Below are positions 26,104 through 34,548 of a stretch of DNA of 64,000 nucleotides, piece by piece. The translations under genes were made by a program, and so were the position numbers. How positions within the stretch are numbered: position 1 is the first letter of the stretch; each line of letters opens with the position of its first letter. The notes under the pieces were generated by a model. The model was given only the letters and a program-made list of their open reading frames with translations, was not told the DNA's origin and did no database searches. Origin of the DNA: Anaerolineae bacterium (GTDB taxonomy: Bacteria; Chloroflexota; Anaerolineae; Aggregatilineales; Phototrophicaceae). The DNA is taken from contig JAFLCG010000005.1 in NCBI GenBank assembly GCA_017303635.1, positions 310,001 to 374,000 on the forward strand, written 5' to 3'.

Positions 26104-27447
26104 CTACCACGCCAGCAGCGCCGGATCTTCCAAGACCATCCGCAAATCGTTTATGAACTGCGCCGCCTGCGCGCCATCAATCACCCGATGATCGGCAGAG
26201 AGAGTCAGTTGCATGAAGGATTTAAGAGTCGGCTGGTCGTGTTCATCCGGCACGAATAAACGCTGCGTCCGTCCCACAGCCAAAATCGCCACCTGCGGCG
26301 GGTTGATGATCGCGGTGAAGCGATCCACCCCGTACATGCCCAGGTTACTGATGGTGAAAGTGCCGTCAGCCAGTTCGGGCAGGGTCAGTTTGTTCGTCCG
26401 CGCCCGCGCTGCCAGATCATCCACCTTCGGCTGAATCGCACTCATCGGCAAGGAGTCCGCCCCATGCACAACTGGGACAATCAAGCCATTCTCCAGGGCA
26501 ACAGCCACCCCTACATTCACAGTCGGCCACAGGGAAACCGTTTCGCCATCGATCGTCGCATTCAGCCAGGGATGCCGCAGCAGCGCCCACGCGCACGCCT
26601 TGACCAAAACTGCAGTGACCGAGAGCTTCTCGTTCCGTGCCTTGAGCTTCGCCCGCAGCGCATCTATGCCCGCCGTATCGACCTGCGCATCGAAGAAGAT
26701 ATGCGGCGCGGTCTGGAAACTCTTCTGCAGCCGGGTCGCAATCGTTTTCCGCATACCCTCTAGCTTGACGATGCGCGGCGCAGCGCCGACTGTCGGGGGC
26801 AGCACTGGAGCAGTGTTCGACACAGATGGAGCCGCATTGATAACAGCCTGGACATCCGTCCCTTGTACTCGACCGCGTGGGCCACTACCGCTTACCTGTG
26901 CCAGATCGACTCCCGCTTGCTCGGCCAATGCGCGAGCAGCCGGGGTTGCGCGCACCTTGCCAGGTTCTGATGAGACAGTCGTAACCGGGGCGCTGGCAGC
27001 TTCCACATCACGCCGGGTGATGCGATTTTGGGGGCCGGTTCCGGTTACCGCTGTGAGGTCAACGCCCACTTGCTCGGCCACCCGCCGGGCGACTGGCGTT
27101 GCTGCAACAGGACGCGCAGACTCAGCCTCACCTGGAGCAGCTTGAGTCGCTTGTACAGGTGCTGGCGTTGATGCTACTGGAGCAATCACTTTCTCCGGCG
27201 CAGCTTCACCAGGTCGCAGTAGGTAGCAGATGACCTCCGTCACCGGCACCGTATCACCCGCTTTGTATAGCAGGTTCCACAGAGTCCCAGCTTCCGGCGC
27301 TTCGACCTCCATGTTGACTTTGTCGGTCGTCACCTCACAAATCGGATCACCAGAGCGAACGCTGTCGCCCTCATGCTTCAACCACTCGACAATATCGCAG
27401 CTTTCCAGCGTGAAGCCAAACTTCGGCATAATGATCGGAATAGGCAT
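26104..27447 (-). CDS. Dihydrolipoamide acyltransferase (E2) with two subunit-binding domains
   Basis: A 447-residue E2. The lipoyl domain covers residues 1-80, with the lipoylated Lys in EVTTDKVNMEVEAP. A flexible Ala/Pro linker and two peripheral-subunit-binding domains follow, near 115-150 (VARRVAEQVGVDLTAVTG) and 167-203 (AARALAEQAGVDLAQVSG). The catalytic domain covers about 225-447, with the active-site SADHRVIDG near 415. It transfers the acyl group to CoA in a pyruvate, acetoin or branched-chain complex. Two binding domains rather than one is unusual. The gap to E1-beta is six bases. No E3 (dihydrolipoamide dehydrogenase) gene is in the window. Confidence 0.9.
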   Translation of the reverse strand: MPIPIIMPKFGFTLESCDIVEWLKHEGDSVRSGDPICEVTTDKVNMEVEAPEAGTLWNLLYKAGDTVPVTEVICYLLRPGEAAPEKVIAPVASTPAPVQATQAAPGEAESARPVAATPVARRVAEQVGVDLTAVTGTGPQNRITRRDVEAASAPVTTVSSEPGKVRATPAARALAEQAGVDLAQVSGSGPRGRVQGTDVQAVINAAPSVSNTAPVLPPTVGAAPRIVKLEGMRKTIATRLQKSFQTAPHIFFDAQVDTAGIDALRAKLKARNEKLSVTAVLVKACAWALLRHPWLNATIDGETVSLWPTVNVGVAVALENGLIVPVVHGADSLPMSAIQPKVDDLAARARTNKLTLPELADGTFTISNLGMYGVDRFTAIINPPQVAILAVGRTQRLFVPDEHDQPTLKSFMQLTLSADHRVIDGAQAAQFINDLRMVLEDPALLAW

Positions 27448-27453
27448 GATGCT

Positions 27454-28440
27454 TTAATATTCCCCACGTGCCAGCTTGCGTGCTTCAGCGATGATGTCCT
27501 CGACCTGCGGAACAGTCGCCCGTTCCAATTCCCGGTTATAGGGAATAGGGATATCCTTACCCGCCAGTCGTCGGATCGGCGCTTCCAGGTAGTCAAACGC
27601 TTCGCTGGACGCAATCCGGGCGACGATCTCTCCGCCAAAGCCACCCATCTCTACCGCCTCATGTACCACCATCGCCCGGCCCGTCTTCTTGACCGACTCG
27701 ATAATGGGGGCATCATCCAGCGGTTTCAGCGTACGAGGGTCCACAATCTCTAACTCAATACCCTCTTTCACCAGTTCATCCGCCGCCTGCTGCGCCCGGC
27801 TAACCATGATCGAGGTAGCGACCACGGTCACATGCTTGCCCTCACGCACGACTTGAGTCTGGGAAAGGGGAATTCGATAGGGTTCTTCCGGTACCGGCCC
27901 CTTGGTCTTATAGAGCAATTTGTGCTCTACAAAAATGACCGGGTTGTTGTCATCAATCGAAGCCAGCAGCAAGCCCTTGGCATCATACGGCGTAGAGGGC
28001 ATCACCACCTTCAACCCCGGCACATGGACGAACCAGTTTTCCAGGCTCTCGCTGTGCTGGGCTGCTGCACCTGTACCCGAACCACCAGGCATCCGCAGCA
28101 CCATCGGTACGCTGGCCTTACCGCCGAACATAAACCGAACTTTTGCCGCTTGCAGGACTAGTTGTTCCATCGTCAGGGTAACAAAATCCATAAACTGGAT
28201 TTCGCCAACCGGTCGCATCCCGGCCAACGCCGCCCCCACACAGGCTCCGGCAATACCGGCCTCAGAGATGGGTGTGTCGATAATGCGTTCCGCACCGAAT
28301 TCAGCCAGCAAGCCCGCAGAAACACCAAAAGCGCCGCCGTAGACTCCGATGTCTTCACCAATCATGAACACCCGAGAATCCGCCGTCATCGCTTGGCGAA
28401 GCCCTTCGCGCAGGGCTTCAGCGTAAGTTAGCTCACGCAT
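27454..28440 (-). CDS. 2-oxoacid/acetoin dehydrogenase E1 component, beta subunit
   Basis: A 328-residue transketolase-like C-terminal subunit. It has [19 protein letters not shown] near residue 25, [20 protein letters not shown] near 55, GEIQFMDFV near 80 and [17 protein letters not shown] near 265. It binds the pyrimidine end of TPP together with the alpha subunit. The start at ATG 28440 has GGAGG seven bases upstream and overlaps the alpha-subunit stop by eight bases. A GTG two codons upstream was rejected. The sequence is closer in flavour to the acetoin/branched-chain type than to proteobacterial single-chain pyruvate dehydrogenase. Confidence 0.9.
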   Translation of the reverse strand: MRELTYAEALREGLRQAMTADSRVFMIGEDIGVYGGAFGVSAGLLAEFGAERIIDTPISEAGIAGACVGAALAGMRPVGEIQFMDFVTLTMEQLVLQAAKVRFMFGGKASVPMVLRMPGGSGTGAAAQHSESLENWFVHVPGLKVVMPSTPYDAKGLLLASIDDNNPVIFVEHKLLYKTKGPVPEEPYRIPLSQTQVVREGKHVTVVATSIMVSRAQQAADELVKEGIELEIVDPRTLKPLDDAPIIESVKKTGRAMVVHEAVEMGGFGGEIVARIASSEAFDYLEAPIRRLAGKDIPIPYNRELERATVPQVEDIIAEARKLARGEY

Positions 28441-29452
28441 AGACACCCTCCATCAGACCAGCAACATCGGGCGTCGGGCTGTTATCGCTGAATTCAACCG
28501 ATCGGTCAATGATACCGAGTGCGACATCGCGCATGCCGGTGGCCTCGGCCTCACTGGTAATCCCAGCAGTAGTGAGCAAGGCACCAAACCGTTTGATCGG
28601 GTCACGGTTTTCCATCCAGTCGTTCACTTCATCGCGGGTACGATAAGCCTGCTTATCGCTCTTGGAATGCCCCTTGTAACGATAAGTGACCGATTCAATC
28701 AGGCTGGGACCTTCCCCCCGCCGGGCACGGTCTGCTGCCTTCTTGACCGCCTCATATACCGCCAGCACCTCGTTGCCGTCTACCGTCTCACCGGGGATAC
28801 CGTAGCCAGCCGCGCGATCACTAATCTTCTCGATATTAAAGGCCTTTGGCATCGGCATCGACATCGCGTACTGATTGTTCTCGCACAGGAAGATGACCGG
28901 CAGATCCCAGATAGAAGCCATATTGAGCGCCTCATGCAAGGCCCCCTCATTGGCCGCGCCATCCCCGAAGATAACCATACAAACCTGAGAGGTCTTCCGC
29001 ATCTTGATACTCAAACCGACCCCAGTAGAAATCGGCACCCCTCCCGCGACGATCCCGTTCGCGCCCAGGTTATTTGCGTCCACGTCCGCGATATGCATAG
29101 AACCACCGCGCCCCCGGCAAAAGCCGGTTTCCTTGCCGGTGAACTCTGCCATCATGCGGTTCACATCCGATCCCCAGGCCAGGCAGTGCCCATGACCACG
29201 ATGATGGTTGAGCAGATAATCACCATCCTGAAGGGCGTTCGCAGCACCCACCGCCGTCGCTTCCTGCCCGATAGAAAGATGCATGGTACCGTGCACTTTT
29301 CCCAGCGAATACAGCTGCTCGGCCCGTTCCTCAAATGCCCGGATGGTGTGCATATCCTGCAACATTTGCTTGAGCTGCTCCGGCCCAAGTTCTTCGATCA
29401 CGTTATGAAACCGTTGGATCAGTTCCGGTTGCAATGTACTGTTAGTCGTCAT
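28433..29452 (-). CDS. 2-oxoacid/acetoin dehydrogenase E1 component, alpha subunit
   Basis: A 339-residue TPP enzyme. It has [17 protein letters not shown] near residue 55, a [10 protein letters not shown] segment near 115 and the TPP/Mg motif [15 protein letters not shown] running to CENNQYAMS near 165-200. [15 protein letters not shown] near 260 carries the phosphorylation-loop region. The [10 protein letters not shown] and CRG segments are typical of acetoin dehydrogenase AcoA and PdhA. GAGGATGTGA precedes the ATG. It is the second gene of the minus-strand arm, 17 bases after the GpsA-like gene. Linkage to a polyol operon suggests that it oxidises an acyl or alpha-dicarbonyl intermediate made from that sugar, but it may simply be pyruvate dehydrogenase. 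Confidence 0.88.
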   Translation of the reverse strand: MTTNSTLQPELIQRFHNVIEELGPEQLKQMLQDMHTIRAFEERAEQLYSLGKVHGTMHLSIGQEATAVGAANALQDGDYLLNHHRGHGHCLAWGSDVNRMMAEFTGKETGFCRGRGGSMHIADVDANNLGANGIVAGGVPISTGVGLSIKMRKTSQVCMVIFGDGAANEGALHEALNMASIWDLPVIFLCENNQYAMSMPMPKAFNIEKISDRAAGYGIPGETVDGNEVLAVYEAVKKAADRARRGEGPSLIESVTYRYKGHSKSDKQAYRTRDEVNDWMENRDPIKRFGALLTTAGITSEAEATGMRDVALGIIDRSVEFSDNSPTPDVAGLMEGVYA

Positions 29453-29469
29453 TCACATCCTCAGACTGG

Positions 29470-30555
29470 TTATGCCTTCGATGGTTCAGGCGGAGTAAAC
29501 GGCAGCTTGCTAAAGAAGCTGTTGAAATCAAAGTCAATAGGTTGGTTACGTGTCAGAATACGGTGCATTTCAGTCAACAACGGTACGGAGTCCGCTGGAA
29601 TTTCGCCGCGTTCAATCATGGCCTTTACACCGGGCATGATCGAAACCACTGCATCCACACCCTCAATCGTTTCGTTAGGCATCTCTTCGACCGCATCACT
29701 GTAGGCCAGCCCCATCCCTAACAAACGTCCCATACGGGAATTGCGGCCTCCCTGGGTCGTCACGAAGAGATCGCCCGCACCTGGCAAACTATATACAGTC
29801 TCCATCCCACCACCGAGAGCCTTGACGATAATCGCTGTCTCCGCCAGTCCCTGTGCAAAAATAGCCGCAGCATAGTTGTGCATCTGCGCCCCGGACTCGT
29901 CCGCCCCCCCCTGTTTTTCAAGCACGCCGGCAGCCAGACCTGCGGCCAGTGCATAGGGATTTTTCAAAGCCACACATACTTCCACGCCGACTAGGTCGGT
30001 AGATGTCCAGATGTGATAGTAGGGAGTCCCGAAGTAGGAACGCAAGCGCGGGAGAATTTCTGGATTGCGGGAACAATACACGACAGCACTATGATGCCGA
30101 GCAGCCAGTTCACCAGCAATACAAGGCCCACCAATCGCCGAATAATGAACCTGATCGCGGATCGGCTCAGGCAGGTTATCGTGTACAACGTCCGGCAAGA
30201 TAGTCAACTTACCATCTATGGTTTCCATTCCTTTGGTCACCATATGGATAATCTGACCCGGTACCAAATGAGGGCCAATATGTTCCGCCGCCCAATGAAC
30301 GCCCCGTGAATTCACACCCAAAACGATGACCTCAGCACCGCGCATTGCCTCAGCCAGATCATGGGAATAGTAAGGGGTAACGTTTTCAGCAATCTGGCGC
30401 TTCAGGCGTGGGTGATAGCGACGGTCGAGACAAGAACCAATAATCTCATTATCGAGGTGAGTACCTACTAACCGTACTTGATGCCCGTTATCGGACAGGG
30501 GAAAAGTCAGCGCAGAACCCATCACACCTGCGCCCACTACAGTGATTATTGCCAT
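29470..30555 (-). CDS. GpsA-like NAD(P)-dependent polyol-phosphate dehydrogenase
   Basis: A 361-residue homologue of glycerol-3-phosphate dehydrogenase GpsA. It has the Rossmann motif VVGAGVMGSALTFPLSDNGH at the N-terminus, HMVTKGMET near residue 115, SAIGGPCIAGELAARHHS near 145, the catalytic-Lys segment VCVALKNPYALAAG near 200, and GAGDLFVTTQGGRNSRMG near 265. It is longer than typical GpsA (about 330). It is first in an operon with E1-alpha, E1-beta and E2, and divergent from a sugar ABC/kinase operon. I infer that it oxidises the phosphate ester made by the FGGY kinase across the promoter (for example a tetritol phosphate) rather than serving phospholipid synthesis. Confidence 0.82.
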   Translation of the reverse strand: MAIITVVGAGVMGSALTFPLSDNGHQVRLVGTHLDNEIIGSCLDRRYHPRLKRQIAENVTPYYSHDLAEAMRGAEVIVLGVNSRGVHWAAEHIGPHLVPGQIIHMVTKGMETIDGKLTILPDVVHDNLPEPIRDQVHYSAIGGPCIAGELAARHHSAVVYCSRNPEILPRLRSYFGTPYYHIWTSTDLVGVEVCVALKNPYALAAGLAAGVLEKQGGADESGAQMHNYAAAIFAQGLAETAIIVKALGGGMETVYSLPGAGDLFVTTQGGRNSRMGRLLGMGLAYSDAVEEMPNETIEGVDAVVSIMPGVKAMIERGEIPADSVPLLTEMHRILTRNQPIDFDFNSFFSKLPFTPPEPSKA

Positions 30556-30606
30556 CAGGCTCTACCCCTCATTTAGAGAAAAATCATCTGGAAACAACAT
30601 CAATTG

Positions 30607-30616
30607 CACAAATGTG
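30607..30616. promoter_or_regulatory. Operator site A (CACAAATGTG)
   Basis: CACA-AA-TGTG lies in the context TTGCACAAATGTGAA, centred about 21 bases downstream of the predicted start of the gpsA-E1-E2 transcript. The identical decamer occurs at 45128-45137, and a close relative, CACATATGTG, at 30773-30782. It is probably bound by the SorC regulator encoded at 36653. Confidence 0.5.
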
Positions 30617-30638
30617 AATAACTTTCACAACTTCTCGG

Positions 30639-30668
30639 ATTCTATCCCTCTCGCGTAGTTGCTGTCAA
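30639..30668 (-). promoter_or_regulatory. Sigma-70-type promoter for the gpsA-E1-E2 operon
   Basis: On the minus strand TTGACA (30668-30663), an 18-base spacer and TAGAAT (30644-30639) form a strong promoter, giving a start near 30632 and a leader of about 77 bases to the ATG at 30555. Confidence 0.6.
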
Positions 30669-30720
30669 TCAAACCACCCTTAATGGCTCTTTAGAAAGTT
30701 GGTCGGTTTGACCAGATCAG

Positions 30721-30749
30721 TTGACAGCTATGGTCATTTGGAATATAGT
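30721..30749 (+). promoter_or_regulatory. Sigma-70-type promoter for the ABC/kinase operon
   Basis: TTGACA (30721-30726), a 17-base spacer and TATAGT (30744-30749) form a near-consensus promoter with a predicted start near 30756. Operator site B lies about 21 bases downstream. Confidence 0.7.
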
Positions 30750-30772
30750 CGGTCACATTAGTGCATATGCTG

Positions 30773-30782
30773 CACATATGTG
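30773..30782. promoter_or_regulatory. Operator site B (CACATATGTG)
   Basis: A perfect ten-base palindrome in the context TGCACATATGTGAAA, centred about 22 bases downstream of the predicted start. A degenerate neighbour, CACATTAGTG, lies at 30754-30763. The position fits roadblock or promoter-clearance repression. Confidence 0.5.
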
Positions 30783-30824
30783 AAATTATTGAACAAGTAT
30801 TGTATGACTTTGGAGGCGGGCCAC

Positions 30825-31760
30825 ATGGCTGATACGGTTTTACCGCGTGGAAAAGTGACCCCCATTGTAGATACCCGCCCGCGCCGCAAATTCTGGTCAG
30901 GAGAGAATCCCCTCTTCTGGCTTATTCCTGCCGTCTTATTCCTCCTCCTCTACAGCATTTTCCCTTTACTCTTCAACATCTATCGCAGTTTTTTTGAGTT
31001 CAGCAGCAGTCGCAAAGTCTGGGTAGATCTTGGCGTACGAAACTGGGTTGAGCTGTTCACCGATGATCCGCGCTTTCTAAATGCCCTTGGCGTAACCTTG
31101 ACATACGTCGCGGTGGCACTCGCTATTCAACTGCTATTAGGCATGTTGATCGCACTATTGCTGGATGCCAAACCCTGGGGCTCCGGCCTCATGCAAACAC
31201 TTATTATCCTGCCAATGGTGGTTGCACCGGCAGTCGCGGGCTTGATGGGCCGCCTGATGATGCATTCCGAATTTGGCGTCATTTCCGTCTATAGTTACCA
31301 GCTAGGCTTACTGGAAAAATCAGAACCGTTGTTAGGCGGCACTGGTCGCTTTGCGCTGATCGCAGTGCTGCTGGTTGACATATGGCAATGGACGCCCTTT
31401 TTTGTACTCATCATCCTGGCGGGACTCAAAGGGATGCCACATGAAGTACTCGAGGCCGCTGAAGTTGATGGTGCTAACTGGTTCCAACGACTGACCCGTG
31501 TCAAGATTCCCCTCCTCTTCGGGGTTATCACTGTTGCTATCCTGTTCCGCCTGGTCGATCTATTCAAAATATTTGATTACATCGCCATCATGACGGCTGG
31601 TGGCCCGGCTGGACGTACCGAATCGGTCAGCTACTACAGCTTCGTCAATACGTTTTCGCAGGTCAAATGGGGCTACGGTGCCACCATTGGCGTCGTCATC
31701 ATGGTCATGGGCTGGGTCGCCGCGTGGATCTACCAAAAGGTCTTCCGGCTCAAGTGGTAG
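30825..31760 (+). CDS. Carbohydrate ABC transporter permease, MalF/UgpA type
   Basis: A 311-residue inner-membrane permease with six predicted transmembrane helices. It has FWLIPAVLFLLLYSIFPLLF near residue 28, YVAVALAIQLLLGMLIALLL near 95 and the ATPase-coupling EAA loop EVLEAAEVDGANWFQRLTRVKIPLL near 205-230. It pairs with the next gene to import a sugar or polyol. The start is ATG 30825, with GGAGG nine bases upstream; an in-frame GTG at 30780 lies inside operator site B and was rejected. First gene of the plus-strand arm. Confidence 0.88.
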   Translation: MADTVLPRGKVTPIVDTRPRRKFWSGENPLFWLIPAVLFLLLYSIFPLLFNIYRSFFEFSSSRKVWVDLGVRNWVELFTDDPRFLNALGVTLTYVAVALAIQLLLGMLIALLLDAKPWGSGLMQTLIILPMVVAPAVAGLMGRLMMHSEFGVISVYSYQLGLLEKSEPLLGGTGRFALIAVLLVDIWQWTPFFVLIILAGLKGMPHEVLEAAEVDGANWFQRLTRVKIPLLFGVITVAILFRLVDLFKIFDYIAIMTAGGPAGRTESVSYYSFVNTFSQVKWGYGATIGVVIMVMGWVAAWIYQKVFRLKW

Positions 31761-31811
31761 TCGTCAAACCGATCAATAATCGAATTTTCTATAAATGTTG
31801 AGCAAAACACA

Positions 31812-32780
31812 ATGACTTCAATTGTTATCACGGAAGCGCAACGTGAAGCTAATCGCCGCTATCTGGTGCAGCAGCATCGGCGCCACTTCATCAACAAGCT
31901 CATTCTGACCGTGATCACCGGTCTGATCGTCCTGGTCTTTGTGTTCCCCATTTTCTACTGGGCGCGCCTGTCAATCACACCTTACAAGTATGTTTTCACC
32001 ATCCCGCCGCGCTTCGACTTTCCAGAAACAACCAGGGTATGGTGGAGTGTCGTTATCGGTGGTCGCTCCTATAGCGATGCGATGATGGAAGAAGTAGGCA
32101 ACCTGACGGGTGTTGGTGGTGCAGGTACTGGTGGTTACGATATTCGACCCCGCATCTTCAATAGTGTACGGGTAGCGGGCATCAGCACGCTCATTGTAAT
32201 CATCGTAGCGACTTTCACAGCCTATGCACTCTCCCGCTTTGAGATGCGTTTCAAACAAAATATCGTCTTTTTTATCCTTTCGACGCGCTTTATGCCCGGC
32301 GTAGCGGTGGTTTTACCACTGTATCTGATGTACCGGGAAATCGGCCTTTACGATACTTTAGGTGGACTCATTCTAGCCCACGTCGTCATCAATCTGCCCA
32401 TTGCAACCCTGCTACTCAAGAGTTTCTTCGACGATATTCCGCGCGACCTAGATGATGCCGCGATGGTGGATGGCTGTACCCGTTTTGGTGCATTCTGGCG
32501 AATCATCGTCCGCTATGTTGCGCCTGGTCTGGCTGCCGCAGCCGTATTGTGCTTCATCTTTTCATGGAATGAGTTCCTATTCTCCTTGTATCTAACACGC
32601 ACACCAGAATTACAGACGGTACCAGTTACGATCCGCACCTATGACGCTTCTGCCGGAACGACTGAATGGGGCATGATGTCCGCAGCCGGAACCGCAGCGA
32701 TTGTCCCGGTATTTATATTCGTCCTATTTGTACAACGCTATCTCATTCGTGGCCTGACCTTAGGTGCAGTACGCGGCTAA
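31812..32780 (+). CDS. Carbohydrate ABC transporter permease, MalG/UgpE type
   Basis: A 322-residue permease. The first helix is ILTVITGLIVLVFVFPIFYW, followed by a periplasmic segment of about 70 residues with a glycine-rich stretch (GVGGAGTGGYD) that is longer than usual for MalG. The EAA loop is DDIPRDLDDAAMVDGCTRFGAFWRII, with FSWNEFLFSLYL after it. It forms the second half of the importer with the upstream permease. No ATPase gene is present here, so an MsmK/UgpC-type shared ATPase encoded elsewhere must energise it. Confidence 0.88.
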   Translation: MTSIVITEAQREANRRYLVQQHRRHFINKLILTVITGLIVLVFVFPIFYWARLSITPYKYVFTIPPRFDFPETTRVWWSVVIGGRSYSDAMMEEVGNLTGVGGAGTGGYDIRPRIFNSVRVAGISTLIVIIVATFTAYALSRFEMRFKQNIVFFILSTRFMPGVAVVLPLYLMYREIGLYDTLGGLILAHVVINLPIATLLLKSFFDDIPRDLDDAAMVDGCTRFGAFWRIIVRYVAPGLAAAAVLCFIFSWNEFLFSLYLTRTPELQTVPVTIRTYDASAGTTEWGMMSAAGTAAIVPVFIFVLFVQRYLIRGLTLGAVRG

Positions 32781-32918
32781 GACCATCAAGCTATATCCCA
32801 AAGCGAAAGGGGGTGGTGATTTCTTCGCTCAGGTTAGAAACCTGGGAGATACACAGAAACAGGTATCGCATCAAGTTTGTTCGTCGTGTATAGAGTTATG
32901 AAGAGGACAAGACCCAAA

Positions 32919-34457
32919 ATGAACGCTCGTGATCGCAAGCAAAGACTGTTCGTAGCCGAGCAAGGACGCAAGCTGGCAAAAGGCCAGATCAGCCGCCGTG
33001 ATTTCCTCAAGGCTGCCGGGATGGCTGGATTTGGCTTCAGCGCTGCCGGCATGATGCGTATGGAAACTCATGGTCTGCGTCCGCAGGCTCGCCCCGTCAT
33101 GCAAGAAGGTGGCGCGCTCCTGAGCGATGCCCAGATCGCGTGGTTGAAGGAAGTTGGCGGTCGTTTCTCCGGCAGCACCGTTCGTATTTCGTCGGAATCG
33201 ACTGCACCCAGCCAGATCATCAGCGCCCTGGCGACCAATGCCGATGACCCGAACAGCTTCACTAATTTGACGGGTATTCAGGTCGTTTGGGAACAGATTC
33301 CGCTGGATCAAGTTCTGAGCAAACTGGTTCAGGATACTGCTACCGAATCGGCCCAAAATGATATTTACTACATGGATCAGGCATGGGTTGGCCGCTTCGT
33401 CAATGACACCATCGACCCCTCGGCCCGTCTGGCGGATGGCAGTGACCTGAATATGCCGGACTTCATGTTTGAAGATTTTGTCCCTGAACTGCTGCCCGCG
33501 CTGGCTTCCTATGATGGCCGCCTGGTCGGTCTGCCCTTCGACATTCCGATTTTCATCTACATGTACCGTAAGGACGTGTACGACCAACTCGGACTCAGCC
33601 CTGCGACCAACATGGCCGAATTCTTGAACGCCGTCAAGACCATTGACGAAGCTGCTCTTAAGAATGCTGATGGCTCGGACATTCGTGGTTACATTGGTCA
33701 GTGGCAGAGCGGTCACTACGCCCTCCAGTGCGACTGGACAGCCTGGCTGTGGTCACATGGTGGTTCGCACACCGGCCCAGACGGATCGGTCGTTATCAAC
33801 GACGAAAAAGGTTTGGCCGGTGCCCAGTATATGATGGAACTGGCGAAATATGTTCCGTCAGGTGTGACGACCTGGGACTGGGGTGGTCAGGGTACTGCTA
33901 TGACTGCTGGCCTCGGTGCCAACGTCATCTCCTGGGCCGAGTTCTTCCCTGGCCTGGACGGCGATCAATCCCCGACCAAGGGCCTGTGGGAAACCGCCGA
34001 CCTGCCGCAGGAAGTTGAACTGCGCCCGAAAGATCAGTGCTCGTTTGACGAAACCCCGGCCATCGGCCACCAGGGCGGCTCGTGCATGGGTCTGTCCCGC
34101 TACAGCCAGAATGCCGATGCAGCCTGGATCTTCCTGCAATACGCGACCAGCGCCCCGGTTCAGACTCTGGCTGCTGCTTCCAGCAACACCCCGATCCGCC
34201 TGAGCGCATTCGAAGCGCCGATTGTTCAGGAACGTGCTACGGTCGTCGCCCAGACCACCCGCCACTTCCCGGCAGCGCTGAAGGCCATTCAGACCCGTAT
34301 GGGTACCGAACCGCACTTCCCCGGTTGGGCAACTGCCTCCGGTACCGGCGGCCCGATCCCGACCGAACTCGGCCTGATGACCACTGGTGCACAGGACATC
34401 GAAACCACCCTCAACAACATCGCTGGTCACATCGAAGACGCGATCAACGAAGTCTAG
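32919..34457 (+). CDS. ABC transporter sugar-binding protein, Tat-exported
   Basis: About 512 residues, an extracellular solute-binding protein of the UgpB/MalE class. A twin-arginine signal lies near residues 27-35 (ISRRDFLKAAG) with a hydrophobic stretch after it (MAGFGFSAAG). The mature protein has YYMDQAWVGRF, LVGLPFDIPIFIYMYRKDVY and NVISWAEFFPGLDGD segments typical of the family. ATG 32919 has AGAGGA at the long end of normal spacing; ATG 32898 is also possible. The gene lies after both permeases rather than before them and ends with a hairpin. It is likely the most abundant product of the operon. Confidence 0.85.
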   Translation: MNARDRKQRLFVAEQGRKLAKGQISRRDFLKAAGMAGFGFSAAGMMRMETHGLRPQARPVMQEGGALLSDAQIAWLKEVGGRFSGSTVRISSESTAPSQIISALATNADDPNSFTNLTGIQVVWEQIPLDQVLSKLVQDTATESAQNDIYYMDQAWVGRFVNDTIDPSARLADGSDLNMPDFMFEDFVPELLPALASYDGRLVGLPFDIPIFIYMYRKDVYDQLGLSPATNMAEFLNAVKTIDEAALKNADGSDIRGYIGQWQSGHYALQCDWTAWLWSHGGSHTGPDGSVVINDEKGLAGAQYMMELAKYVPSGVTTWDWGGQGTAMTAGLGANVISWAEFFPGLDGDQSPTKGLWETADLPQEVELRPKDQCSFDETPAIGHQGGSCMGLSRYSQNADAAWIFLQYATSAPVQTLAAASSNTPIRLSAFEAPIVQERATVVAQTTRHFPAALKAIQTRMGTEPHFPGWATASGTGGPIPTELGLMTTGAQDIETTLNNIAGHIEDAINEV

Positions 34458-34468
34458 CGTTTTTCGCA

Positions 34469-34491
34469 GGGGCGACCTATTCGGTCGCCCC
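34469..34491 (+). terminator. Hairpin after the binding-protein gene
   Basis: A nine-base perfect GC-rich stem (GGGGCGACC / GGTCGCCCC, loop TATTC) lies 11 bases after the stop and is followed only by TTCATCC. It is probably a partial terminator or mRNA-stabilising element that sets binding protein above the downstream enzymes. Confidence 0.6.
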
Positions 34492-34548
34492 TTCATCCAA
34501 AATATTGGTTCTTTGAAGCATTATTAAGCTAAACAGGAATTACACTTT

